Assembly: GCA_964036155.1 (NCBI GenBank)
Contig: OZ038423.1
Coordinates: 16,941,249-17,005,248 of the forward strand
Origin: Diploscapter coronatus
Lineage: Eukaryota > Nematoda > Chromadorea > Rhabditida > Rhabditidae
Reading direction: 5' to 3'
DNA: 64,000 bases
Shown here: positions 1-9,011 of the stretch, piece by piece
Layout of the letters: the number at the start of each line of letters is the position of its first letter
Position numbering within the stretch: position 1 is the stretch's first letter
Position numbers and translations under genes: made by a program
Notes under the pieces: generated by a model
Seen by the model: the letters and a program-made list of their open reading frames with translations, nothing else
What the model was told of the DNA's origin: nothing
The model's database searches: none

Positions 1-539
1 AAGGTTCATGAAATTTATGGACTCGGGCAATAGATTTCCTCTTGAATTGATAATAAAATGGTTGGCTTGAAAAATTCCTAAGACTTACCACATTCAGCTA
101 ATGGACCTGGATTTTGGACACACTCGGTTGTAGTATTGGGTGTGGACGAAGTGTAGCCAGCTGTAATCAGATCGTGGTGATTGTTGTATCGATATGTATT
201 GTTGTTGAGTTTGCGCAATTTTATGCTTTACTTTAGACTTTAATGTCGGTGCCTGAACCGACGATTATGAGATTTTACAAAACAATGTGATGGCCGACTT
301 GCCAAAAAACCTAGACCAGATTGAATTATAAACCCATTCCACATTCATTGTGAAGAGACAAAATTTGGAAAAGCCATACGTAGCTGGCCTTTTCAAAAGT
401 AGCAAACTCATTTAATGCGCAATGATAATTTACCTGTGTCAGTAGTGGTTTGCATAACAGGTAGATCCTTACTTGGCGTCGTTGGTAGGCAAGCATTCGA
501 CAATTTGAAGAGAAACAGAAGAATTACGAAATTCATCAT
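1..539 (-). CDS. C-type-lectin-like secreted protein, copy 1 (5' part only; gene runs off the left edge)
   Basis: Two exons of a minus-strand gene lie in the window: 539-434 (ATG at 539, ends in phase 1) and 160-89 (phase 1 in and out). The first encodes an N-terminal signal peptide, MMNFVILLFLFKLSNA, followed by a Thr/Ser/Pro-rich stretch. The second continues this and ends with a pair of cysteines. Donors are GTAAAT and GTAAGT, acceptor ATTACAG. Both exons are base-for-base identical to the first two exons of the complete copy at 11987-9012, so the missing part should encode a C-type lectin-like domain. The remaining exons would lie to the left of base 1. The family is inferred from copy 2; nothing in this copy alone shows the lectin fold. 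Whether copy 1 is intact cannot be judged from this window. Confidence 0.7.
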
Positions 540-1453
540 TTAGTTGGGAAGTGACCTAAAGTCGATGATTTATTCTTCGAACTTTTGGCAATTTGTAATT
601 TTGAGAGGAATTTTATAATTTTCCTATCGAGATATCAAGATCCATGAAAAGGAGATTTTGATACCAGATTTGTGAGAAGGTACAAGTTTAACAATGAAGA
701 CATGTTCGAAGTTTTGGATTTAAAAATCTTCGAAGACGAAGTTGGGCTCGCCACTATTTGATAGTAAACGGTATATCCCAGCTTTGGTTATTCAAAATAA
801 ATACGGCTGATGGAAAGATATAAGATAAACTAGGACTTTCTCGCTCGTCGTTCTAGTGTCAGCTTTCGGCTGGCTGTTAGAATTTTAATTACCTCTACTA
901 AATATTTTTATCTCAAATAAACTAAATTCGATATTATTGGTCGATTATAATGAGCCATTTACTTTGACATCATTATTTTTTGAGCAAGAATTCAAACGTT
1001 GAAGAAACTCTCAGAATTACAATTAGAATGCTCATTTTTGAAAGTAGCTGTATGGTCACTAATTCTTAAAATTAAGATCATATTCAGAATTACTTCCGTT
1101 TACCAAAGTCAAAAAAGGAGCACGAGTAGATTACATATCTCGGAGGTTGAAGATCTTCAAACACATTTCTAAATAAAGATTCAGAAGTTTTACCCTGTAG
1201 ATAACCTACAAAATTATAGGCTAAAGCCAAGTTGACACAAATAATAGTAATTTACTCAGACGGTTTGAAATTAGGGATCATAAATAATCAAAAATGAGTC
1301 GTTTATTTAGCTATAAATAGACAACTTTGTTCAACATCACGAAAAGTTAATACCAAATTTGATAAAAAAAAACATTTAAAATTAATAATGAAGAAACCTA
1401 TTCAAATGCCCTACAGAAGATGCATAAAAGGGACCCCTGTGAAGATGCTTACT
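1..1453. repeat. Direct repeat, copy 1 (segmental duplication)
   Basis: This stretch matches 11449-12912 in the same orientation with a constant offset of 11448 for the first 1.19 kb. It carries the first two lectin exons and about 0.9 kb of upstream DNA. Bases 1-1047 show no difference from copy 2 by eye. From 1048 on there are about eleven substitutions and three small indels. The match ends near 1453, where the two copies run into unrelated sequence. The repeat probably continues beyond the left edge. Confidence 0.95.
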
Positions 1454-3493
1454 CTATTTCTGTAGACTTACTTTGATCTTTTCTACTTTTTTCAATTTTT
1501 CTAAAGCATTTCACATGCCATTTATGAAAATCATATTCCACTGGTTATCAGTGATAATTTGATATTTCTTTTTTATTTGATTACTATAGATATCCAGCTT
1601 ATCAGACATCAAAATATCATTTTTGAATATCGATTTTAGAATGATGAAAGATTACAATTGCCTGTGATTATCATCGGATTTGAGTATGGTTCGGGAATCC
1701 CGATTGTGAGGGTTAACAAAGGAGCGACATATTTTTTGGTTTAATTTATGCAAATAAATGTGCGTTAATTTCGCAAAAACGAGATCCTACATTATTATTT
1801 GCAGATCTTTTCTGGATCCAAAATCTGAATCTGGTATAAAATATGATCGAAATCGGTTAATGATCAGAATATAGACACGTTAGTCTATTAAAACTAGTTT
1901 GTTTTTCGACGTAGTTTCTTCACTCAAATTACTACTCTGTAAGTAGTAGTATTGTTTCAATTTGTCTGAATTTTGAGATATCCACAGTGATTTTAACAGG
2001 ATAATTGGTGTACGTAAACTGGGTTCTGACACCAGTAATGTATGAATTTTATCTTACAAGACGAGATGCTACACTTTAATATCAGTTATCTTCGAACAGA
2101 ATGAACCAAAGCAATGTTTTTATTGAACATTCGATAAATTAGACAAATTTCCGGAACGCATTTGAATCGATAAAGTAAAATGAATAAATCAGTTCAAGTA
2201 AGAAAAAACTAAACAGTCGCGAGCTGTAGAAACTTTGCCTATACATATAGAATGTCTTTCCACATTTTACCAGTTTCAGATCAGTCTTTTGGTTCATGAT
2301 AATAAAATACTATTCGCATTCAGTTGCTCCGGACGATGAGGTGTAACTCCAATAACTTTAACTAATTCCTCCTTAACCGGTGATACAGTAGCGTTATTCT
2401 TCTAAAATTGTCCCTTTTTCTTTTGCATGCATATGTAAATAAACTACCTTGAGCAATCCTCTCACTAAGAAAAACAGGGGAATTATTTGGAGACATGGTC
2501 CATTTAGATACGCAATGCTAGTAATTGTCTAAAATTAAAAAAAAAGCCTTTTTGGTAGAAAATTAAACTTATTCTAGCATGGACCCATTTCTCATGTTAG
2601 AAAAGTATACTGCTCAAAGTTTATTCAGAAAACAATTCCTAATTTTACAGTTGCTCTTTCTAAGCACAACACGAAAGGGGTATTTTGGTTCCTTAAAGCG
2701 CGGTTGGCCGAGTTCTATTCTCAAAGATTAAAAGTAACATTCATGTGCTTCTTATCCGGCGCAAAAAGTATTATCGTTTATGTAAATAATGGTAAGGTCG
2801 AAAGATTCACTATTTAGAGCGTTCCTTTAGGATTTCTCAACGCATATTTTCTGGATATATGTTGGTAAAATAGGCCTTTCCATTTCTTTTGTTAGTTAAT
2901 ATGGAAATTTGTTATTAATAATGCTTACGACTATATAATTTATCACATTCAGTGACAAAGGTGCATCATCGCCCAAACATCTATCTAAAATATTCTAGTA
3001 AATTCTCTCCGACTTCTAACTTTGGAGCTATGAAACTGGTTAATGTATGCTATTTTTCGTTGAGTCGTGAACAATTTTCATTGTTTCAAAAAGATTCTTT
3101 CGATATCATCGTTCTTTGGGTAAGAACGTTTTAAAATATATCGAATCTCTTTACTTGTTTCCGTTTGTAAATAAACAAAGAGACAGTATGCTATGACTTA
3201 TACAAGGGACAAAATAGCTTAGAAATTATAAATTTCATTTAAATTGTTTTGAATAAGTCATTTCGTACTCGCTGTAGCGAATCTCGGCATTTTAAGCCAG
3301 AGATTGGTTATAAATATAAACGAATGTGTGATTTGATGTATTAACAAAGTTTGAGAAATCAATTATTCGCAGATTCGTTCTCTTAACAGACTTTTTGCAT
3401 ATGGAAAAATGATTACAAGGAAAACATAATTGATTTTGCACAGGATGTTTAAGATATCGAAATAAAGAAACTAAGAGAACATCCTACCTATAC
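1454..3493. other. Region without a recognised gene
   Basis: AT-rich sequence with many stops in all frames. Remaining 3' exons of the minus-strand membrane gene starting at 4030 should lie here, but I could not place one with matching phase. The only open stretch of note on the plus strand (about 2952-3134) lacks an ATG start and resembles nothing I know. Confidence 0.5.
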
Positions 3494-4030
3494 CTGCCGA
3501 ATCAAGGCAAAATTGGTACATTGGATGACTAATTAAATCATTTGTCACCACTTCGCATAAAATCTAAATATTGTACATATTCATATTCAACATTAACCGG
3601 ACTAACTTACATGCGCCATTAGGCATCGATTTAAGCGTCGTTCAGAATTTCTTGCACTTTGACTCAGATTGCCATACGAATCAAAACACCGCTTTAGATG
3701 AATAAACGCGGCAATATTAATTATTGTCTGAGTATAATTTGTTATGATCGGAGATATCGTAAAGTAAAGCTGCTAAAAATTATCTACATAATTGACATTA
3801 ATAATTTGTATTTTGATAATATTCGTTTAACTTACAACCCATTGATTAAGAGTCATTACATATAATTGTATATCAGCAATATCAACAATTTGATATTCGT
3901 TCAACCAGTCAATTGCAAAAGAAATTAGTTGACCGATACAGCCAAAAATAATATGAAATCCGACCAATGTCCAAAATATAATGGAAAATAGTTTAGTTAT
4001 TTTTTCGCTACGGTTATTAAATTGAATCAT
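3494..4030 (-). CDS. Putative multi-pass membrane protein (serpentine-receptor-like), 5' part
   Basis: Three consecutive exons join without a stop: 4030-3836 (65 codons, phase 0), 3772-3611 (54 codons, phase 0) and 3563-3494 (ends in phase 1). They start at an ATG twelve bases after a GTCAG acceptor, which suits trans-splicing. Donors are GTAAGT, GTAAGT and GTATAG; acceptors are TTTTTAG and ATTTAG. The product has at least two strongly hydrophobic helices, about residues 14-42 and 66-90, followed by a basic loop containing SERRLNRCL. This resembles the TM5-loop-TM6 region of nematode chemoreceptors. The 3' end was not found. An in-frame TGA lies directly upstream of the ATG. It could be a small gene of its own, or the second half of a receptor whose first half is the neighbour at 5063-4091. 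Family assignment is inference. Confidence 0.42.
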
Positions 4031-4090
4031 TTTGTATCAAAGCTGACATATGCATGTGGAAGAATTTCTAACAGTGAAAATGTCCTAGCT

Positions 4091-5063
4091 CTATATATCA
4101 TAATTGCAGTCGAAACGAATCTTATGGGCATCATTAACCATGTCTGTTGAAACATAAAAAATAACCCAGCCAACAAATCCTACAATTCCATTTGTTAGCT
4201 GCCAATGCAAAATTTTGACTATATTCGATTTAAGTCAACTTTGTATGTCAAATAAATTTTAAATAAAGTGGTATTTTATGGTTATTTGGAAAAGTTGCGA
4301 CAGAAAAGTAGAGACATTATGGCGAAACAGTGTATGGAAAACTACAATAATATGATCCATACTATTTCACAAAATGCTGACTTTTCTGTAGCAATGTAGA
4401 TGATATTTTAAACGATTCGTTTAAACTCGAGATAAATATTAATTGATACACGTGGCTAAAAGTTTAAATTATGTTACCTCGAATCTGTTCTTATCTTGGC
4501 AGCAAAAGTCCAGAGCGTCATCATAGATCATAAACGAAAACTAAAGTATTATCCTGTTTCAATGCATATATTGAAAATTGCATCATAAAATAATAATAGT
4601 ATAAAGCTTACGTTTATCAATGAACAGATAAAACAGAATATATTTAGAACGAGTAAGATGGCTATTAATTTTTCGAATTGTGAAAAATTTCCACGTTTTC
4701 CAAATAACCGATATATCATAAATATGGCCATAAAAGTCGGAATTAATGCGATGCTAAGCAAAATGGTCGAAATTTGAAGCCCTATAGATGAATTTATTTT
4801 TTGAAGATACCATCGATATAAAACTATTTAACTAACCTTTAAAAAAAAATTTATCTCCATGAAGTATGCTAGTTTTCCACATAACGATGAATTTGTAAAG
4901 TAATGTATCTGATGTTGAAAATTCTAAAATAGTAAATCGTTACCGAGGTCTTTAAGAAAGCAATGCAGAGTAGTATGTAAGAATAAGTAAACTGAAAAAT
5001 GAATTCACCTTCACAAAAATCATAATCCGCTGTATTAGACGTATATTCATCGCACCAGGACAT
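4091..5063 (-). CDS. Putative four-helix membrane protein (serpentine-receptor-like)
   Basis: Four exons splice into an uninterrupted frame: 5063-4886, 4781-4612, 4540-4478 and 4198-4091, giving about 172 residues ending in TAG at 4091. The ATG at 5063 sits seven bases after a CTCGCAG acceptor. Predicted helices are FIFQFTYSYILLCIAFL, a second around LLSIALIPTFMAIFMIY, a third around AILLVLNIFCFICSLI and a fourth around GIVGFVGWVIFYV. The loop between helices three and four carries two adjacent cysteines. The donor after exon 1 (GTTATG) is weak; the other junctions are good. An open hydrophobic stretch continues upstream to about 5266 but has no ATG, so the N-terminus may be incomplete. Phase agreement and helix spacing support a real gene or a recent pseudogene. 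The family is not recognised with confidence. Confidence 0.45.
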
Positions 5064-5717
5064 CCGATTCTGCGAGTTATTCCTCTAATGATAATAATAG
5101 ATCCGTAGAATAACAATTTGAGAAAAATTATCCCAATACAGTACGGCTTAGGAAGGGTAGTGCTTTCGAAACAAAAATGGCAGAACTTGAAATGGATCGA
5201 GTAGCAGTGCAAGACGCTGTTTAGGCAATTAGCCTTGTATTTATAGTACTCGCCTAGCTTATAACTTCATGTACTTCATTAAATTTGTATATCAAAGTTG
5301 CAGGAGGGACGAGATTAGAAGATAGACTTTTCCGATAATTAAAAATTGCACCTGCGTTAAGATTTGTCTGCTAGTTCAAAAAATTAATTAGTTTAGGAAT
5401 TAGGTCATGTGCTGAAATCGTGCATAACTCATCATCAGGGTTGTTTGTGGTGCAGCTGATTTTCATTGAGATTTGATGCGGGCAATGTGGGATTTTTGGA
5501 AAAGCCTGCGGTGCGTCATCTTACTGCACCGCTAACATTCCTACCCATCATGTGCATTTTAAAACAGTAATTCCATGCACAAAGTAATTTTATCATTGCC
5601 TATGAGATATGTATCAAGGTCTATATGAGTTCCTTACAGCTACGAAGAATATAGTGATACGGTATGATATCGGTAATCTGCGAACATCGAAGTCTGATCA
5701 TTTTCTTACATTTCCAT
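5064..5717. other. Upstream of the membrane gene; no clear gene
   Basis: A minus-strand frame stays open from about 5266 to 5064 and encodes a Cys-containing hydrophobic segment, but begins without ATG. It could be an unresolved first exon. A TATAAATA-like string lies at about 5234-5242 on the minus strand. The rest holds no support for a gene. Confidence 0.35.
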
Positions 5718-6000
5718 GGAACGCCTTTCTCCTCTTTCCAAAAAATGCCACTTGGCAATAAGAGAAAGAGGGTTTTTCGCGCTCTGACTTTACTCGCCGC
5801 TTACGGGACTAACGTCAAGTTTTATTCTCGTTTTAAATTTCCTAATTATCATATCGATTTGTTGATGGTTAATTGATTAATTATCGATAATTAGTCAATT
5901 AACCACGAATAAATAAATAATTGGGCAATTAAAGCGAAAAAAAACCGAAAAGTCCAGAAGGACGAAAATAAATGACGAATTTGGGCCGCCAAACAATGAT
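5718..6000 (-). mobile_element. Truncated copy of the 350-bp MITE, opposite orientation to 12913-13262
   Basis: The sequence is close to the reverse complement of 12913-13262, including the terminal CTCTTTCCAAAAAATGCC block and the central AATTATCGATAATT palindrome. The right-hand terminal repeat is missing. The match stops in the string AACAATGAT at 6000, exactly where the TTAA-bounded fold-back element begins. There is no coding capacity. Confidence 0.85.
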
Positions 6001-8032
6001 TTAAGAGTAAATGTCACTAAGGACCAAAGTCGGTGTTTCCAGGGGTCCGTCGATTTGGCTGATTTTCACATATATTGTTCAGTTTTTCACACTAATCATT
6101 ATAGTATGGTTTATTTTTGATAAAAGTTATCGTATACAGGGTTACGGTAGCTTGAAGTTTTGACAGATCCGACCTCAGGAAAAAATTCATAACTTTCTTA
6201 TTTCTGAGCCGAATCGAACGGGGTTTTCAGCATTGGATAGCCCATGAAAAACTCTACAAATAATGTAACTACGACCACCTGGTACGATCAACAACTTTCC
6301 GCCAAAAAATTAATTTCCGAAAAAGTGACCCTGGCCGGTGACGGTTTTTTGATTTTTTACCCAAATTAGAGTTTCGACCCCAAGCTGGAAATTGGCTTAT
6401 TTTGTAGAGAATTCAATTCTGCACCTGAATATGCAAAAATTTTCAAAAATGAGGATGGTCGAAACTACGAAAAATGCGTAAAACCAGTGCATTCATATAT
6501 AGGATGTCAAACTTTGACCCCCCATAACTTTCTTATTTGTGGACCAAATCGAACGGGGTTTTCAGCATTAGATAGCCCATGAAAAACTCTACAAATAATA
6601 TAACTTCGACCATTTTCGAAAATCGATAGTTTGGTGAGAAAATTAAAAAATGAGAAAAAAGACACGAAAATGTGACCCGACTTCGCCGCAGTTTTTCGAT
6701 TTTTTACCTAAATTAGAGTTTCGACCCCAAGCTGGAAATTGGCTTATTTTGTAGAGAATTCAATTATACATCTGAATATGTAAAAATTTTCAAAAATGAG
6801 GATGGTCGAAACCACGAAAAATGCGTCCGAACACGTAAAACCAGGGTGATTATTGCATAGTGTCAACTTTGACCCCTCATAACTTCCTTATTTCTGGACC
6901 AAATCAAATGATTCTTTTTTTATTGGACAGCCATTTAGTCTCTAGATTATCAGACAATAAAATAAGAATTTTTGAATATTGGTTTCTGCAGAAATGCGCA
7001 CTTTTCGCGTCTTGATTGCGTACTTTTCGACCCATACTGACTTTACGCGTAAATGACGTTGAAAAAAAATCGTCTTTTCAGTACGTTGTGTAGATTGACA
7101 TGGTGAACAAATTTCGTCCCAAGAATGAGGTCGGATTCACATTCGTATGAGTTCCAGAATTTTTTGAAATATGATGGCCAAATTCAGCATTTTGCCTTTA
7201 TAATACAAATGTTCAAAAATTCATATCTCCCTGTGTGTGCACTTCCTAGAATAAGTTCTGGAACAAAAGTTGATCAACTTGAAGAGCTCTACAAGATTCT
7301 ATGAGAAATTCCGAAATTAACTCACATAAAATCTGTAAACACAGTACGGGTATATAGGGTAACTTCGGATAACTTTTTCCGCCAAAATTAATTTCTACAA
7401 ATTTTATTTTTATTTTTACTTTATTCTCCTATTCAAGATCTACAAAATAAAAAAAGAATCATTTAATTTGGTCCAGAAATAAGAAAGTTATGGAGAGTCA
7501 AAGTTGACACTATGCAATAATCACTCTAGTTTTACGCGTTCGGACGCATTTTTCGTGGTTTCGACCATCCTCATTTTTGAAAATTTTGACATATTCAGAT
7601 GTAGAATTGAATTCTCTACAAAATAAACCAATTTCCAGCTTGGGGTCGAAACTCTAATTTGGGGAAAAAATTGAAAAACTGCAGTCAGCCAGGGTCGAAT
7701 TTTCAGAAATGAGTTTTTTGGCGGGAAGTTATTGATGATAGCAGGTGGTTGTAGTTACATTATTTGTAGAGTTTTTCGTGGGCTATCCAATGCTGAAAAC
7801 CCCATTTGATTTTGTTCAGAAATAAGAAAGTTATGAATTTTTTCCCGAGGTCGGATCTGTCACAACTTCAAGCTACCGTAATCCTGCATGCGATAATTTT
7901 TATGAAAAACCGATAGCACCACGAGAATCAGCGTAAAAAACTAAACAAAATATGTGGGAAACGGCCAAATCGACGGACCCCTGGAAACACCCCTTTGCTA
8001 AGACTTTGGTTTTTCCTGAGATTCACTCTTAA
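6001..8032. mobile_element. 2.03-kb non-autonomous fold-back element bounded by TTAA
   Basis: The two ends are long inverted repeats. Sequence from 6001 matches the reverse complement of sequence ending at 8032 (TTAAGAGT... and ...CACTCTTAA). The arms extend inward to about 6935 on the left and 7430 on the right. Each arm carries the same blocks (GGTCCGTCGATTTGGC, CTAATTTCTTATTTCTG-type blocks, CCCAAGCTGGAAATTGG). The left arm contains a tandem near-duplication of an internal unit of roughly 340 bp that the right arm has only once, so the arms are unequal. The 0.5-kb centre is unique and has no transposase reading frame. TTAA at both ends fits piggyBac-type target preference, but because TTAA is palindromic it could equally be part of the terminal repeat. 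Transcription through it would form a very long hairpin. Confidence 0.88.
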
Positions 8033-8124
8033 ATAAATGTTCAATTGTACAAAATTAGATCAATTTTCATTGAATATGAAGATTACTCATCATTTATTAA
8101 CGCATTCAGAAAAAGCATAGAATA

Positions 8125-8469
8125 ATGCTTCAAAAATTTTACAAATCTAACATTAAATTTATGAAATCAGTAACGATATTCAATTTTGTTTGGCCACTGA
8201 TTCTTCAAGAAGTCATTCAAAGGAGCTTCTTTCCAAATGCACTCGTTCAATTCATTACTGCGTGTCGTTGTGTTATTCTTGACATCTTCTTGAAAGAAAA
8301 TGTCACTTTTGCATTTGAACTTCTCGTCATGTCAGCTGTCTCCACACTAGTGAATATTCAGAAATGGAATTGCTCGCAATTTTTGCTTAGTAGTGCTTCA
8401 TTTCTTCTAAATTACATAGTTACGCCTCTTTCGTGCGTAAGGGCTGTTTATAATTATAGCTCCTTATAA
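8125..8469 (+). CDS. Hydrophobic 114-residue ORF, function unknown
   Basis: A single uninterrupted ATG-to-stop frame in very AT-rich DNA, starting 16 bases after a GCATTCAG string that could be a trans-splice acceptor. The product is rich in Phe, Leu, Val and Ser with several hydrophobic segments and five cysteines. It has no motif I recognise and no clear signal peptide. It lies just outside the fold-back element and upstream of the convergent lectin gene. It could be a chance frame, a remnant of a membrane protein, or one exon of a larger gene. Confidence 0.25.
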   Translation: MLQKFYKSNIKFMKSVTIFNFVWPLILQEVIQRSFFPNALVQFITACRCVILDIFLKENVTFAFELLVMSAVSTLVNIQKWNCSQFLLSSASFLLNYIVTPLSCVRAVYNYSSL

Positions 8470-8922
8470 ATTTCAATGTCTGAAGGGCAAACTTCGTAAG
8501 TGAAATTTCTAATTTTAAATAAAAAATATTTCGTTGACACCTCAATTATATACTGAAAATATCAAAATTTGTATGATCTTTGATGTCATTTGACATCCGG
8601 ATCAGTTATTGCTCCTTCGAATCTATTTGATTAGAAACGCTCTTCAATGTCACTGATTATTAAGACGCATTCTTTGAGTAACCAGAACAAAATATAAAGA
8701 GTGGCCGGACAACTGCAAAAGTGTCTCGGATCCGAATTAAACTTATATGGTGGACACATCCATGGGCTCTAATCACAAAAATGTAAAGACCAGACCCCAC
8801 CCCCAAAAGTGGGCGGAGCTACGTGGGGATCAAAGTTGGGTGTTTTGACGATTTGACACCTCTCAGGGGTACAAAGAAAACTTTTTTGCTATAAAAGATT
8901 TTTAATGAACCATAGATTTCAA
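8470..8922. other. Intergenic, nothing recognised
   Basis: No supported gene. A short GC-rich patch at about 8796-8836 (CCCCACCCCC and GTGGGGATC) stands out from the AT-rich surroundings but has no identified role. Confidence 0.5.
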
Positions 8923-8928
8923 TTTATT
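8923..8928 (-). terminator. Candidate poly(A) signal of the lectin gene
   Basis: AATAAA on the minus strand, about 85 nt after the TGA at 9012. Spacing is normal for a 3' UTR. Confidence 0.5.
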
Positions 8929-9011
8929 TTCATTTCACTTTTTGATAACAATGAAAATTTGTATTCATACAATTTTCATTTGAAAAATGGAATATCAGAT
9001 AAGAAGGGTAA

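Noticed and set aside
2952..3134. 60-codon plus-strand frame
   Set aside because: Starts with GTG, has no splice or domain evidence, and length is within chance.
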